This document shows, piece by piece, positions 44,159 through 54,551 of a stretch of 64,000 bases of DNA. The stretch lies in NCBI RefSeq assembly GCF_008634025.1, contig NZ_PDCM01000002.1:744001-808000 (forward strand), written 5' to 3'. The notes below the pieces were generated by a model, which was given only the letters and a program-made list of their open reading frames with translations, had not been told where the DNA came from and made no database searches. Position numbers and translations under genes: made by a program. Numbering within the stretch: position 1 is the first letter of the stretch; each line of letters begins with the position of its first letter. Source of the DNA: Streptomyces albofaciens JCM 4342. GTDB lineage: Bacteria > Actinomycetota > Actinomycetes > Streptomycetales > Streptomycetaceae.

Positions 44159-45666
44159 CAGAACAGGCCCTTCGGCAGGCTCGCGTCGTACGCGGCGACG
44201 GCCTCGGTGTCGACGGCCGGGAACAGGCCGTCCAGGCCGGGGGCGGTCAGCTCGGCCAGGTGCTCGGCGGCGGCCAGGAAGCGGTCCTGGCCTTCCGGGG
44301 TGACGGCGTTCCCGGCGAGGGTGCGGAACTTGTCCGCGTAGGCGGGGCGGTCGAACGGGCGGGCACCGGCCGGGTGCGCGTCGGCGACCGCGAGCTGGTC
44401 CTCGATCACCGAACCGTCCGCCAGGGTGATCACCGCGCGGCCGCCGAAGGCGCGGCGGTCCGGGTCGGGGTCGTGGTAGCGGCGGGTCCACTCCGCGTCC
44501 TCGACCGTGGTGATCCGCCGCCACAGTTCGACGGTCTCCGGGCGGCGGGCGCGCTCGGGCGCGTAGGAGCGTTCGTGGTGCCAGGTGCCGTCCTGGAGGG
44601 CGACGGCGAAGATGTACGGCACCGAGTGGTCGAGGGTTTCCCGGCCGGCCGTGGGGTCGTACTTCTGCGGGTCGTGGGAGCCGGAGCCGATGACGTGGTG
44701 GGTGTGGTGGCTGGTGTGCAGCACCACGGAGCGGACGCGCTCCGGCGAGGGGATCTTCTCGCGCAGCCGCCGCGCCAGGTCGATGATCGCCTGGGCCTGG
44801 TATTCGGCGGAGTGCTCCTTGGTGTACGTGTCGAGGATCGCGCGCCGGGGCTCGCCCGGCTCCGGGAGCGGGACGGTGTAGTCGGCGTCCGGGCCGTCGA
44901 GCATCCAGGCCAGGAAGCCGTCCTCGCCCTCGTAGACGGGCGACGGGGACGTCTCGCCGCGCATCGCCCGGTCGACCGCCTCGATCGCCGCCTTGCCGGC
45001 GAAGGCGGGGGCGTACGCCTTCCAGCTGGAGATCTCGCCCTTGCGGGACTGCCGGGTCGCGGTCGTGGTGTGCACCGTCTGCTGTACGGCCTGGTAGACG
45101 GTCTCCGTGGGCAGGCGCAGCAGGGCGCCCAGGCCGCAGGCGGTGGCCGCGCCGAGGTGGGCCACGTGGTCGATGCGGTGCTCGTGCAGGCAGATGCCCT
45201 TGACCAGGGCGACGTGGATCTCGTAGGCGGTGATGATGCCGCGCAGCAGGTCGGCGCCGGTGCGGCCGGTGTGCTGGGCGACGGCGAGCAGGGGCGGGAT
45301 GTTGTCGCCGGGGTGCGAGTAGTCCGCGGCGAGGTAGGTGTCGTGGAAGTCCAGTTCCCGTACGGCGGTGCCGTTGGCCCAGGCGGCCCACTCCGGGGAG
45401 GCCCGGACACGGGTGCCGAAGACCGAGGCCCCGGGGGCGGCTCCGCGGTGCGCGGTGGCCTGCGCGCGGGCCACCGCGACCGGGCGGCGCAGCAGGGCGG
45501 CCACGGCGACCGAGGCGTTGTCGATCACGCGGTTGACGGCCATGGTGACACTGTCGGCGTCCAGTTCCCCGGTGGCGGTGGCCACGGCCGCGAGCTTCCA
45601 GGCGAGCTGGTCCTCGCGCGGCAGCCGGTCGGCGCTGGGGTGGACTCGGACGTGGTGCTCGAACAC
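44158..45666 (-). CDS. prpD: 2-methylcitrate dehydratase (MmgE/PrpD family)
   Basis: A 502-residue iron-independent dehydratase converting 2-methylcitrate to 2-methylaconitate. Family blocks include [50 protein letters not shown] and [20 protein letters not shown] at 45666 is chosen because GAGGAG lies 5 bases upstream; earlier in-frame codons give a Gly/Arg-rich leader. It heads prpD-prpB-prpC and diverges from a RamB/PrpR-type regulator. A dedicated PrpF-type isomerase or AcnD is not in this block, so methylcitrate hydration must use housekeeping aconitase, as is usual with PrpD. Confidence 0.92.
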   Translation of the reverse strand: MFEHHVRVHPSADRLPREDQLAWKLAAVATATGELDADSVTMAVNRVIDNASVAVAALLRRPVAVARAQATAHRGAAPGASVFGTRVRASPEWAAWANGTAVRELDFHDTYLAADYSHPGDNIPPLLAVAQHTGRTGADLLRGIITAYEIHVALVKGICLHEHRIDHVAHLGAATACGLGALLRLPTETVYQAVQQTVHTTTATRQSRKGEISSWKAYAPAFAGKAAIEAVDRAMRGETSPSPVYEGEDGFLAWMLDGPDADYTVPLPEPGEPRRAILDTYTKEHSAEYQAQAIIDLARRLREKIPSPERVRSVVLHTSHHTHHVIGSGSHDPQKYDPTAGRETLDHSVPYIFAVALQDGTWHHERSYAPERARRPETVELWRRITTVEDAEWTRRYHDPDPDRRAFGGRAVITLADGSVIEDQLAVADAHPAGARPFDRPAYADKFRTLAGNAVTPEGQDRFLAAAEHLAELTAPGLDGLFPAVDTEAVAAYDASLPKGLF

Positions 45667-45744
45667 GGGACTCCTCGTGCGCTGCCGGACGGTGCTGACG
45701 TATCCGAGGCTGCCCCTCCCGCGTCCGCCGGACCACCGTTCCAA

Positions 45745-45816
45745 TCTGCGGAATCCGTACAGCGCGCACGGGTGAATCCGCGAAGACTGCGAATTCTGCG
45801 GATGCTATGTTCGCAA
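45745..45816. promoter_or_regulatory. Divergent prpD/regulator control region with repeated motifs
   Basis: TCTGCGGA occurs at 45745-45752 and 45795-45802, exactly 50 bp apart (about five helical turns), TGCGAA at 45788-45793, and TTCGCAA at 45810-45816. TTCGCAA also occurs twice upstream of aceA. These are candidate binding sites for the RamB/PrpR-like protein encoded to the right. Confidence 0.5.
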
Positions 45817-45866
45817 GAACCGCCGCTCCGGCACCGCTGCCGGCGGCCCGCCACGGGAGGTGCGGC

Positions 45867-47309
45867 ATGGCCCGACGAGCGGCCGACCGCAAGGTCTACG
45901 CCCATGCCCGGCTGCGCCGGCTGCGCCGCGAGCACGGCATGAACCAGGTCGAGATGGCCCGCGCCCTCGGCATCTCGACGAGCTACGCCAACCAGCTCGA
46001 ACAGAGCCAGCGCCCGCTGACCGCCCCGGTGCTGCTGCGCATCGCGGAGGTGTTCGGCGTCGACACGGAGTTCTTCTCCGAGGCCGGTGAGGACCGGCTC
46101 GCCACCGATCTGCGGGCCGCGCTCTCCGACGAGGCGTGCGGGGTGCCGCTGCCCGCCCCCGAGGAGATCACCGAAGCCGCCCGCGACCACCCGGAGGTGG
46201 CCCGCGCCCTGGTCGCGCTGCACCGCCGCTACCGGGACGCCGCCGAGCAGGCCGCCGCCCTCGCCTCCCCCGGCTCGGGCAGCGCACTACTGCCCCCTGC
46301 CGAGCCGCACGACGAGGTACGGGACTTCTTCTACGCCCACCACAACCACTTCGAGCCCCTGGACACCGAGGCCGAGTGGACGGCGGAAGCCCTGGGCCTG
46401 CGGCCGGGCCGGACCGCCGACGCGCTCGCCGTACGGCTCGCCGAACGGCACGGCGTCCGGGTGGTCGAGGCGGCCGCGGGCCGGACCGCCGACGCACGGC
46501 GCTTCGACCCCGGCACCGGGCTGCTGTTCCTCTCCCCCTGGCTCAGCGAAGGCCGGCGCGCCTTCCAGCTCGCCACCCAGCTCGCCCTGCTGGAACACGG
46601 GCCGCTGCTCGGTCAACTGGCGGACGGTGCCGCCGACTTGACCTCACCGGAGTCACGGGCGCTGGCCCGCATCGGCCTGGCGAACTACTTCGCGGGAGCC
46701 CTGCTCATGCCCTACGCCTCCTTCCACCGGTCCGCCGAAGAAGTGCGCTACGACATCGAGATGCTGTCCGCCCGCTTCGGGGTCGGCTTCGAGACGGTGT
46801 GCCACCGCCTGAGCACGTTGCAGCGCACCGGCCGCCGGGGCGTGCCGTTCTCCTTCCTGCGGGTCGACCGGGCCGGCAACATCTCCAAACGCCAGTCCGC
46901 CACCGACTTCCACTTCTCCCGCCTCGGCGGCACCTGCCCGCTGTGGACGGTGTACGAGGCGTTCTCCGCGCCCGGCCGCATTCTGACCCAGGTCGCCGAA
47001 ATGCCGGACGGCAAGCGGTACTTCTGGATCGCGCGGACCATCACCCGCGGCGGGTTCGGGCACCACGCGCCGCGCGCCGAGTTCGCCGTGGCGCTCGGCT
47101 GCGAACTGCGCCACGCGCACCGGCTGGTCTACGCCGGGGGCGTCGCCCTGGACGATCCGCGGGCCGCGACACCGATCGGCCTGGGCTGCCGGATCTGCGA
47201 ACGGCGCGACTGCGCCCAGCGGGCGCGGCCCCCGGCCGGCGGGCGGCCGGCCATCGACCCGGACCGGCGTACGTACGTGCCGTACCCGGTCGAGACCGGC
47301 GGGCCGTGA
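45867..47309 (+). CDS. RamB/PrpR-type XRE-family regulator of acyl-CoA metabolism
   Basis: A 480-residue regulator. GGAGG lies 6 bases before the ATG at 45867. Residues ~10-70 are an XRE HTH (LRRLRREHGMNQVEMARALGISTSYANQLEQSQRPLTAPVLLRIAEVF). The middle is an ImmA/IrrE (M78-like) domain (ARIGLANYFAGALLMPYASF, with no HExxH zinc motif visible), and the C-terminal third the DUF2083 domain with a Cys group LGCRICERRDC, which in M. tuberculosis PrpR binds an Fe-S cluster. Relatives control aceA, aceB and methylcitrate genes in response to acyl-CoA. Its divergence from prpD and the TTCGCAA motifs fit that role. Confidence 0.88.
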   Translation: MARRAADRKVYAHARLRRLRREHGMNQVEMARALGISTSYANQLEQSQRPLTAPVLLRIAEVFGVDTEFFSEAGEDRLATDLRAALSDEACGVPLPAPEEITEAARDHPEVARALVALHRRYRDAAEQAAALASPGSGSALLPPAEPHDEVRDFFYAHHNHFEPLDTEAEWTAEALGLRPGRTADALAVRLAERHGVRVVEAAAGRTADARRFDPGTGLLFLSPWLSEGRRAFQLATQLALLEHGPLLGQLADGAADLTSPESRALARIGLANYFAGALLMPYASFHRSAEEVRYDIEMLSARFGVGFETVCHRLSTLQRTGRRGVPFSFLRVDRAGNISKRQSATDFHFSRLGGTCPLWTVYEAFSAPGRILTQVAEMPDGKRYFWIARTITRGGFGHHAPRAEFAVALGCELRHAHRLVYAGGVALDDPRAATPIGLGCRICERRDCAQRARPPAGGRPAIDPDRRTYVPYPVETGGP

Positions 47310-47444
47310 CAATGGCGGTCCCCGGGCGGCGAAACGGTCTCCGACGGAACCCTCCCGAAACCCGGGTCTTCGCGGGAATCTAAGGACGAATGCCGCGCCC
47401 GACGGGGCGGCACCCACCATCCGGACGACACCCGCGAGGCTGCG

Positions 47445-48014
47445 ATGAGCGATTCGGTCACGGAGGCCGTGGGGCCGGGCCAGGACGAGGAGGACCGGCT
47501 CCCGACGGTCACGCTGTACGTCAACCACCAGGAGCGGCGGCTCGCGGTGGACCCGCGGACCTCGCTGCTCGACGCGCTGCGCGAGCGGCTGCGCCTGGGC
47601 GGCACCAAGAAGGGATGTGATCACGGGCAGTGCGGCGCCTGCACGGTGCTGGTCAACGGCCGGCGCGTCAACTCCTGCCTGACGCTCGCCGTGATGCACG
47701 AGGGCGACGACGTGGTGACGATCGAGGGGCTGGGCGGCCCCGATGACCTGCACCCCCTCCAGGCCGCCTTCATCGAGTGCGACGGTTTCCAGTGCGGCTA
47801 CTGCACGCCCGGCCAGATCGTCTCGGCCGTCGGCATGCTCGGCGAGGTGGCGGCGGGCTGGCCCAGCCACGCCACGGCCGACGTGGCCGCCCCGCGGATC
47901 GCGCTGACCGACGAGGAGATCCGCGAGCGGATGAGCGGCAACCTCTGCCGGTGCGCCGCCTACCCGAACATCGTCGCGGCCATCCGCGGCGCGGCGGAAG
48001 GAGGCCCGGGTTGA
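47445..48014 (+). CDS. paoA: Aldehyde oxidase 2Fe-2S subunit (PaoA/CoxS-like)
   Basis: A 189-residue small subunit with two [2Fe-2S] sites: the plant-ferredoxin type [21 protein letters not shown] and the alpha-helical type [16 protein letters not shown] with [12 protein letters not shown]. It passes electrons from the Mo site to the FAD subunit. Unlike E. coli PaoA there is no Tat signal ([12 protein letters not shown]), so the complex is probably cytoplasmic. Operon order is small-medium-large, with the next gene overlapping its stop (TTGA). Confidence 0.92.
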   Translation: MSDSVTEAVGPGQDEEDRLPTVTLYVNHQERRLAVDPRTSLLDALRERLRLGGTKKGCDHGQCGACTVLVNGRRVNSCLTLAVMHEGDDVVTIEGLGGPDDLHPLQAAFIECDGFQCGYCTPGQIVSAVGMLGEVAAGWPSHATADVAAPRIALTDEEIRERMSGNLCRCAAYPNIVAAIRGAAEGGPG

Positions 48015-49015
48015 GGTCCTTCACGTACGAGCGGGCGACCGAGGCCCAGGCCGCCGTCGCCGCGGTGGCCAGGGACGGCGCCACGTTCATCAGCGGCGGC
48101 ACCAACCTGCTCGACCTGATGAAGCTCGGCATCGAGCGTCCCGCCCACCTGGTCGACATCAGCCGCCTTCCGCTGCGCGACATCGAGGAGCTGCCGGACG
48201 GCGGCCTGCGGATCGGCGCCCAGGCGGCCAACTCCGATGTGGCCGCCGACGCCCGCGTGCGCACCCGCTACCCGGTGCTGACGCGGGCGCTGGTCTCCGG
48301 CGCCTCGGGCCAGCTCCGCAACAAGGCGTCCACCGGCGGCAACCTGATGCAGCGCACCCGCTGCCCGTACTTCTACGACACGGCCGCGGACTGCAACAAA
48401 CGGCAGCCCGGGAGCGGGTGTTCGGCGATCGGCGGGTTCAACCGTATCCACGCGGTCCTCGGTACCAGCGACTCCTGCATCGCCACCCACCCCTCGGACA
48501 TGGCCGTCGCGCTGACCGCGCTGGAGGCGGAGATCGAGCTGCTCGGTCCCGGCGCGTCCGTACGCCGCGTCGGCATCGCGGACTTCTACCGGCTGCCGGG
48601 CGACACCCCGCACATCGAGACCGTGCTGCGGCCCGCCGAAATGATCACCGGCGTGCTGCTGCCGCCCCCGCCGCCGGGCCGGCAGCTCTACCGCAAGGTG
48701 CGCGACCGGGCGTCCTACGAGTTCGCGCTGGTCTCCGTGGCGGCCGTCGTCGCGGCCGACCGGGGCACGGTCGAGGCGGCGCGGGTGGCGTTCGGCGGGG
48801 TGGCGCCCAAACCGTGGCGCTCCTTCGAGGCGGAGGCCGCGCTGCGGGGCCGGCCGGCCACGACGGCCACGTACCGCGCCGCCGCCGAAGCGGCGATGCG
48901 CGACGCCGTCGGGCGGGGACACAACGACTTCAAGATCGAACTGGCCCGGCGCACACTGTGCCGGACGCTGGCACAGGCGGCCGGGCCGGGGCGTCCGGCC
49001 GAGGAGGCGAAATGA
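48011..49015 (+). CDS. paoB: Aldehyde oxidase FAD subunit (PaoB-like)
   Basis: A 334-residue FAD-binding subunit starting at a TTG (48011) that overlaps the paoA stop by 4 bases. [25 protein letters not shown] and [25 protein letters not shown] are FAD-binding motifs. The insert [23 protein letters not shown] has four Cys, corresponding to the extra [4Fe-4S] cluster of PaoB. The C-terminal CO-dehydrogenase flavoprotein domain ([19 protein letters not shown]) is complete. It ends in an ATGA overlap with the large subunit. Confidence 0.92.
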   Translation: MRSFTYERATEAQAAVAAVARDGATFISGGTNLLDLMKLGIERPAHLVDISRLPLRDIEELPDGGLRIGAQAANSDVAADARVRTRYPVLTRALVSGASGQLRNKASTGGNLMQRTRCPYFYDTAADCNKRQPGSGCSAIGGFNRIHAVLGTSDSCIATHPSDMAVALTALEAEIELLGPGASVRRVGIADFYRLPGDTPHIETVLRPAEMITGVLLPPPPPGRQLYRKVRDRASYEFALVSVAAVVAADRGTVEAARVAFGGVAPKPWRSFEAEAALRGRPATTATYRAAAEAAMRDAVGRGHNDFKIELARRTLCRTLAQAAGPGRPAEEAK

Positions 49016-51240
49016 TCACCGGGCGAGCGTGGAACCGCGTCGACGGCCCGCCGAAGGTCACCGGCCGGGCCGCCTACGCCTACGAGCGGTGGGAGGCCGG
49101 ACAGCCGCTCTACGGGGTCGTCGTCGGCGCTACGGTCGGCAAGGGCCGCATCACCCGGATCGACACCGCCGAGGCCGAACGCGCTCCCGGCGTACGGATG
49201 GTGCTGACCCATCGCAACGCCCCGGCGCAGGGGCCCCGCGACGAGTCCGTGCAGTTCGAGTACTGGCGGGCCCAGCCGGTGCTGACCGGCCCGGACGTCC
49301 GCCACCACGGCCAGCCGGTGGCGTTCGTCGTGGCCACGGCCTTCGAGCAGGCCCGCGGCGCGGCCGGCCTGATCCACGTGGAGTACGCCGAGGAGCGCGG
49401 ACGCTTCGACTTCGCCGCGCACGCAGCCCAGGCGTACGCCCCCAAAGCGGTCAACGCCGGGCTCCCCACCGACACCGCGGTGGGGGACTTCGCCGCCGGG
49501 TTCGCCGGCGCGCCGGTCCGCATCGACCGGCGCTACACCACGCCGTACGAGTTCTCGATGCCGATGGAGCCGCACGCGTGCCTGGTGGAGCCGCGGGGCG
49601 AGGACCTGATCGTGCACGTCAGCTGCCAGATCGTCGACGCGGCGTGGGCCTCGGTCGCGGCCACGCTCGGCATCGCCCCGGAGCGGGTCCACATCGTCTC
49701 GCCGTACGTCGGCGGGGGCTTCGGCTCCAAGCTGGGCGTCCACGCCGAGACGATCCTGGCGGCGCTGGCCGCGCGCGATCTGCGCCGGCCGGTCAAGGTC
49801 GCACTCACCCGGCAGCAGCTCTTCCAGCTCGTCGGCCTGCGCCCCACGTCCAGCCAGCGGGTCCGGCTGGGGGCGGGGCGCGACGGGCGGCTGGCCGCGA
49901 TCGGCCACGACGTCACCCTGTACACCAGCCCCGACGTGGAGTACGCCGAGCAGACCGCCGCGACCAGCCGCAGCCTGTACGCCGCGCCCCACCGGGCGAC
50001 GAGCCACCGGCTGGTGCCGCTCGACCTGCCGCGCGGAGCGGACGTCCGGGCCCCGGGCGAGGCGCCCGGCCTGCTGGCGGTGGAGTCGGCGATGGACGAA
50101 CTGGCCGACGCGCTCGGCATGGACCCGGTCGAACTGCGCATCCGCAACGAGCCCGCCGTCGATCCCGAGCGCGGCGTGCCGTACAGCGACCGGCACCTGG
50201 TCGACTGCCTGCGCGAAGGCGCGCGCCGGTTCGGCTGGGAGCACCGCCCCGCGGCTCCGGCGAGTGTGCGCGAGGGGCGGTGGCTGGTCGGCTACGGCAT
50301 GTCGGCCGCCATCCGCGGGCACTTCCAGGGGCCGACGGCGGTACGGGTACGGCTGGAGGCGGACGGCACCGCCGTCGTCCGCACGGACATGACCGACATC
50401 GGCACCGGCACGTACACCGTCCTCACCCAGGTCGCGGCCGACGGGCTGGGACTGCCGCCCGACGGGGTGCGGATCCAACTGGGGCGTTCCGGCTACCCCC
50501 GCAGCTGGGGGTCCGGGGGCTCGTGGGGCGCCGCCAACTCCTGCACCGCGGCGGACCGCGCCTGCGCGGCCCTGCGTACCCGACTGCTGGACGCGGCACG
50601 CTCCGACCCGGACTCTCCCCTGTACGGCCTGCCCCCGGCGGACGCCGTGTTCACGGGCGGCCACGTACGCGTCGGCGACGCGTCCGAGCCCCTGGGCGCG
50701 CTCGTCCGGCGCCACCACCCCGAAGGGCTGGAGGCGGTGGGCGAGACCCGCTTCATGGGCGACGAGCCGGACTACGCGGCCTACTCGATCCACACCTACG
50801 GGGCCCACTTCGCCGAAGTGGGCGTCGACGCGGACACCGCCGAGATCCGGCTGCGCCGGATGCTCGGCGTGTTCTCGGTGGGCCGCGCGCTCAACCCGAA
50901 GACGGCCCGCTCGCAGCTGATCGGCGGCATGATCTGGGGCGTCGGCGCCGCCCTGGAGGAAGAGGCCGTCGTCGACCCGCGGTCCGGCGCCTTCGTCACC
51001 CGGGACCTGGCGCACTATCTGGTCCCGGTCCACGCCGACGTCCCCGACGTCGACGCCGTCATCCTCGACGGCCACGACGCCCGGGCGAACGCCCTCGGTG
51101 CCAAGGGCGTCGGCGAACTGGGCATCTGCGGAGCCGGCGCCGCGGTCGCCAACGCGGTGTACAACGCCACCGGCATCCGCGTCCGCGACTTCCCCATCAC
51201 CCTGGAGAAGCTGCTGCCCGGGCTGCCGGTGGATGTCTGA
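49012..51240 (+). CDS. paoC: Aldehyde oxidase molybdenum subunit (PaoC-like)
   Basis: A 742-residue molybdopterin cytosine dinucleotide-binding catalytic subunit. ATG at 49012 overlaps the paoB stop. Key blocks are [59 protein letters not shown] and, near the C-terminus, [20 protein letters not shown] with the catalytic Glu in GVGELG. The complex oxidises aldehydes to acids. A PaoD/CoxI-type maturation factor is not seen nearby. The specific aldehyde is unknown; PaoABC relatives prefer aromatic aldehydes. Confidence 0.92.
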   Translation: MITGRAWNRVDGPPKVTGRAAYAYERWEAGQPLYGVVVGATVGKGRITRIDTAEAERAPGVRMVLTHRNAPAQGPRDESVQFEYWRAQPVLTGPDVRHHGQPVAFVVATAFEQARGAAGLIHVEYAEERGRFDFAAHAAQAYAPKAVNAGLPTDTAVGDFAAGFAGAPVRIDRRYTTPYEFSMPMEPHACLVEPRGEDLIVHVSCQIVDAAWASVAATLGIAPERVHIVSPYVGGGFGSKLGVHAETILAALAARDLRRPVKVALTRQQLFQLVGLRPTSSQRVRLGAGRDGRLAAIGHDVTLYTSPDVEYAEQTAATSRSLYAAPHRATSHRLVPLDLPRGADVRAPGEAPGLLAVESAMDELADALGMDPVELRIRNEPAVDPERGVPYSDRHLVDCLREGARRFGWEHRPAAPASVREGRWLVGYGMSAAIRGHFQGPTAVRVRLEADGTAVVRTDMTDIGTGTYTVLTQVAADGLGLPPDGVRIQLGRSGYPRSWGSGGSWGAANSCTAADRACAALRTRLLDAARSDPDSPLYGLPPADAVFTGGHVRVGDASEPLGALVRRHHPEGLEAVGETRFMGDEPDYAAYSIHTYGAHFAEVGVDADTAEIRLRRMLGVFSVGRALNPKTARSQLIGGMIWGVGAALEEEAVVDPRSGAFVTRDLAHYLVPVHADVPDVDAVILDGHDARANALGAKGVGELGICGAGAAVANAVYNATGIRVRDFPITLEKLLPGLPVDV

Positions 51241-51467
51241 GCCCGGTACGTGCCGGTCTGCCGTCCGCACCCGGCCGGTGGGGGCCGGGTGCGGGGCGTG
51301 CCGGCACGGTCCTGGACGCGGACGGCGGCACAGCTTCCTCGCGTGGCCCGAACGATTCGGCCGGAGAGGCGCAATGCCGCCAACCCTGACCAACCTCACC
51401 TCCCGCCCTTTTCGTTCGGGCTACACAGGGATGCGCGGACGTGTCCGTCCGACGGGAGGAGCTGCCG

Positions 51468-51677
51468 GTGCTGACGATCAACGTGGCGGTATTGCTCGCC
51501 GTCATCGTCTTTCTGCTCATACGCCGACGTGTACAGGCCAGAAGCCGGGTCGACCAGAGCGTGACCGTGGCGCTCGCCCTGACACTGGGCGTGCTGGTCG
51601 CCCAGACCGGGTTCGGCCGCTGGATCCTGGAGGTGGTGGGCAGCCTCGCGAACGGCATCTCCCAGATCGGCCAGTGA
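51468..51677 (+). CDS. Small membrane protein with two transmembrane helices
   Basis: A 69-residue protein starting at GTG 51468, preceded by a perfect GGGAGGA at a 7-base spacing. Helix 1 is TINVAVLLAVIVFLLIRRRVQ and helix 2 VTVALALTLGVLVAQTGFGRWILEVV, joined by a short basic loop. No enzymatic motif. Similar two-helix proteins of unknown function occur widely in streptomycetes. It ends 18 bp before the convergent SARP gene. Confidence 0.72.
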   Translation: MLTINVAVLLAVIVFLLIRRRVQARSRVDQSVTVALALTLGVLVAQTGFGRWILEVVGSLANGISQIGQ

Positions 51678-51695
51678 GGTCACCGCCCCTCCCCC

Positions 51696-52451
51696 TCAAG
51701 ACGCCGACCTCAGCACCTCCTCCTGCGCGCGTTGCAGGTCGTGCGAGGGGTCGAGGCCGAGTTCGTCGCGGAGGAGGCGGCGGACCTTGTGGTAGACGTG
51801 CAGGGCCTCGCCGCGGCGGCCGGCCTTGCCGAGGGCCAGCATGAGCTGGGCGTGGAACCACTCGTCGTACGGGTACTCCATCACCAGGGAGCGCAGGTCG
51901 GTGATCAGCTCGCCGTAGCGGCCGAGGCCCATGGCGGCCTGGATGCGGAGTTTGCGGACCGAGACGCGCCGTTCGTCGAGGTTGCTGACGTAGTCCCGCA
52001 GCGCCCGGCCGCAGGGCACGTCGGCGAGGGGGGTGCCGCGCCACAGGGCCAGCGCCTCCTCGGCCCAGTGGAGCGCGCCGTCGGCGTCGCGGGCGGCGTA
52101 GCAGGCCTGGGCGCGGTCGGCGAGGCGTGCGAAGTGGTGGGTGTCGAGCGATTCCTCGGGGGTGTGCAGCAGGTAGCCGGGCGGCGCGGTGACGATGGCG
52201 CGCTCCTGCGGGTCCACGCCCAGTTCCTCGATGAAGTCCTTGCGCAGCTGGTAGATGTAGGTCTGCGCGGTGGTGACCGCGGTGCGCGGCAGGGCGTCGC
52301 CCCACAGTTCGTCGAGGATGGATTCCAGGCTCACGATCTGGTTGGCCCGCATCACGAGCAGGGCGAGCACCTGCTTCACTTTCGGGGCGCTCGGGGTGTA
52401 GGCCAGCCGGCCGTTGACGGCCCGGATGGGGCCCAGTGCCTTGAAGTCCAT
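51696..52451 (-). CDS. SARP-family pathway activator (OtcR-like)
   Basis: A 251-residue SARP. Residues 1-95 are the OmpR-like winged helix (MDFKALGPIRAVNG..., then KVKQVLALLVMRANQIVSLESILDELWG, TTAQTYIYQLRKDF) and ~100-251 the bacterial transcriptional activation domain (ALHWAEEALALWRGTPLADV, LVMEYPYDEWFHAQLMLALGKAGRRGEAL). SARPs bind heptameric direct repeats upstream of type II PKS genes. It sits beside the tetracycline-type efflux gene on the same strand; from memory the oxytetracycline activator OtcR lies next to otrB. ATG at 52451 follows GAAGAG. It is the likely pathway-specific activator. Confidence 0.86.
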   Translation of the reverse strand: MDFKALGPIRAVNGRLAYTPSAPKVKQVLALLVMRANQIVSLESILDELWGDALPRTAVTTAQTYIYQLRKDFIEELGVDPQERAIVTAPPGYLLHTPEESLDTHHFARLADRAQACYAARDADGALHWAEEALALWRGTPLADVPCGRALRDYVSNLDERRVSVRKLRIQAAMGLGRYGELITDLRSLVMEYPYDEWFHAQLMLALGKAGRRGEALHVYHKVRRLLRDELGLDPSHDLQRAQEEVLRSAS

Positions 52452-52714
52452 GGTCTCTTCCGCCTCCGCTGAATCTGTGGTCACACCGTCGGCCGAACGG
52501 ATCCAGACGCTAATGGCGGCGGAACGGGGGCCCAAGCGAAGGCAACGGAAGTGCAGCCCGGCAGCGGAAACCGGAAGGAAAAACTGCAACCTTGGTGGCA
52601 GACCGCCCCGGCACGGGCGGCCGGGAGCCGGGAACCGGCCGTTCCGGTGCGGGGAATCGGACGTTCCCCGCACCGGAGCGCGCCGTACGGGCGCCGCGGC
52701 CCGTCTTCGTACGG

Positions 52715-54406
52715 TCAGGCGTCCGACGCGGGCAGCGGCCCGTTCTTGGCCCCGGCGCCGCTCTCGGCCGGCCGCTCCTCCTCCGGCGCGGTCTCCTCCT
52801 GGAGTTCGCGCAGGAACCAGGTCATGACGAAACCGGCCAGCAGCACCGCGCCCCCGGCGAGGAACATGACGTGGAAGCCGTGGGCGAAGGACTCCGTCAC
52901 CGGCTGCATCAGCCGGGCGTCGATGCCGTCCAGCAGGGACGTGTCGTCGAGGTTGATCCCCGCGCCCTGCCCGGACCCGGCCATGTCCAGGAAGCGATGG
53001 TTGGCGGGGTCGCCGGTGATCGCCGGGTCCGTCAGGAGGCGCTCGTAGCGCGGGGTGTGCAGCAGGTCGGCGAGGCGGCCGAGTGCCACCGCGAACATCA
53101 CGGAGAACAGGACGGCGATGCCGGTGGAGCCGCCGATCTGCCGGCACAGGCCGGAGGCGCCGTTCGCCACGCCGAGCTGGCTCTTGGGGGCCGAGGCCTG
53201 CATGGCGAGGGTGATGACGGTCTGGGACAGGCCGATGCCGACGCCGAGCCAGAGGACGATCAGGACGATGACCCACATGGGGGTCGTCGCACCGGTGGTG
53301 GCCATGGTCAGCAGCGCTCCGGCCATCGAGCCCAGGCCCACGACCGCCAGTTTCTTGAACCGGCCCGAGGACGCGATGAGCTTGCCGGAGACCACCTGGG
53401 AGGCGATGGTGCCCAGCATGAACGGGATGACCACCAGCCCGGCCTGGGTCGGGGTCCGCCCCTGCACCATCTGGAGGAATAGCGGCAGGGTGGTGACCGT
53501 GCCGAAGATGCCGACGCCGATCGTGAAGTTGACCGCGGAGCACAGGGCGATGCCGCCGCGCCGGAAGAGCCCCAGCGGCAGGATGGCCTCGTCGCCGCGC
53601 CGCAGCTCGACGGGGATGAAGACCGCCAGCCCGGCCGCGCCCAGCGCGAACAGGACGAGGGCGGCCGGCGAGCCCCAGCCCCAGGTCCGGCCCTGTTCGG
53701 CCACGATCAGCAGGGGCACCAGGAACAGCGCCAGCGCCGCCGCGCCCAGCACGTCCATGCGGTGCTCGCGCCGCTCGTGCGGCAGGTTCAGGGCCTTGCG
53801 CACGGTGACCAGGGCCAGCAGGCCCAGCGGCACGTTGAGCAGGAACACCCAGCGCCAGCCGTCGACGCCGAACACCTGGCCGGCCTCCGCGAAGAAGCCG
53901 CCCGCCAGCGGGCCGACGACGCTGGCGACCACCCACGCCATCTGGAGGAAGGCGAAATAGCGGCCGCGCTCGCGCACCGGGGCGAGGTCGGCGACCACCG
54001 CGGTGGGCAGGGACATCAGCCCGCCGCCGCCCAGTCCCTGGATCGCCCGGAAGAGGGCCAGCTCCCACATGGAGCCGGCGGTGCCGCACAGCACCGAGCC
54101 GCCGATGAACACCACGATGGAGATCAGGTACATGGGCTTGCGCCCGTAGATGTCGGACAGCTTGCCGTAGAACGGCATCGCCAGGACGGAGGCGATGAGA
54201 TAGCCCGTCGTCGCCCAGGCCTGCTCGGTCTGGCCCTGGAGGTCGTCCGCGATGGTGCGCATCGCGGTGGCGATGACCGTCTGGTCCAGCGCCGCGAGGA
54301 AGACGGCCAGCAGCAGTCCCGACATGGCCGTCAGGATCTGCCGATGCGTGAACGCCCCGCCTGCCTGGTCCGCCGCGCCCGCCGGGCCCGGATTTGCGGA
54401 TGACAC
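52715..54406 (-). CDS. otrB: 14-TM MFS efflux pump (OtrB-like tetracycline exporter)
   Basis: A 563-residue DHA2-family drug:H+ antiporter, with 14 predicted membrane helices. Motif D1 LDQTVIATAMRTIADDL, motif A GKLSDIYGRKP and the motif-C-like VVASVVGPLAGGFFAE are all present. The GTG start at 54406 is preceded by a GAGGA-type site. Length and position at the cluster edge match what I remember of OtrB, the oxytetracycline self-resistance pump of S. rimosus. It is divergent from a MarR gene with a palindrome in the promoter, so it is probably repressed until the product appears. Function is strongly suggested by context. Confidence 0.88.
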   Translation of the reverse strand: MSSANPGPAGAADQAGGAFTHRQILTAMSGLLLAVFLAALDQTVIATAMRTIADDLQGQTEQAWATTGYLIASVLAMPFYGKLSDIYGRKPMYLISIVVFIGGSVLCGTAGSMWELALFRAIQGLGGGGLMSLPTAVVADLAPVRERGRYFAFLQMAWVVASVVGPLAGGFFAEAGQVFGVDGWRWVFLLNVPLGLLALVTVRKALNLPHERREHRMDVLGAAALALFLVPLLIVAEQGRTWGWGSPAALVLFALGAAGLAVFIPVELRRGDEAILPLGLFRRGGIALCSAVNFTIGVGIFGTVTTLPLFLQMVQGRTPTQAGLVVIPFMLGTIASQVVSGKLIASSGRFKKLAVVGLGSMAGALLTMATTGATTPMWVIVLIVLWLGVGIGLSQTVITLAMQASAPKSQLGVANGASGLCRQIGGSTGIAVLFSVMFAVALGRLADLLHTPRYERLLTDPAITGDPANHRFLDMAGSGQGAGINLDDTSLLDGIDARLMQPVTESFAHGFHVMFLAGGAVLLAGFVMTWFLRELQEETAPEEERPAESGAGAKNGPLPASDA

Positions 54407-54508
54407 GGTTCCTCACTCTCCAGGCCGGCGGTTCCGGCCCCGTACCCACACGTTGTTCACCATCGGCGCCGAGGCCGGGTGCCGAGCGTAATCACCGCGC
54501 GAGGTTTT

Positions 54509-54522
54509 GACAAGGCCTTGTC
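54509..54522. promoter_or_regulatory. Perfect palindromic MarR operator
   Basis: GACAAGGCCTTGTC is a perfect 14-bp palindrome 30 bp upstream of the MarR start and 103 bp upstream of the pump start. It overlaps TTGACA (54507-54512), a consensus -35 hexamer reading toward the MarR gene, so a bound repressor would block that promoter. Confidence 0.65.
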
Positions 54523-54551
54523 GTTCTCGGGCGAGGACATACGCTGTGGCC

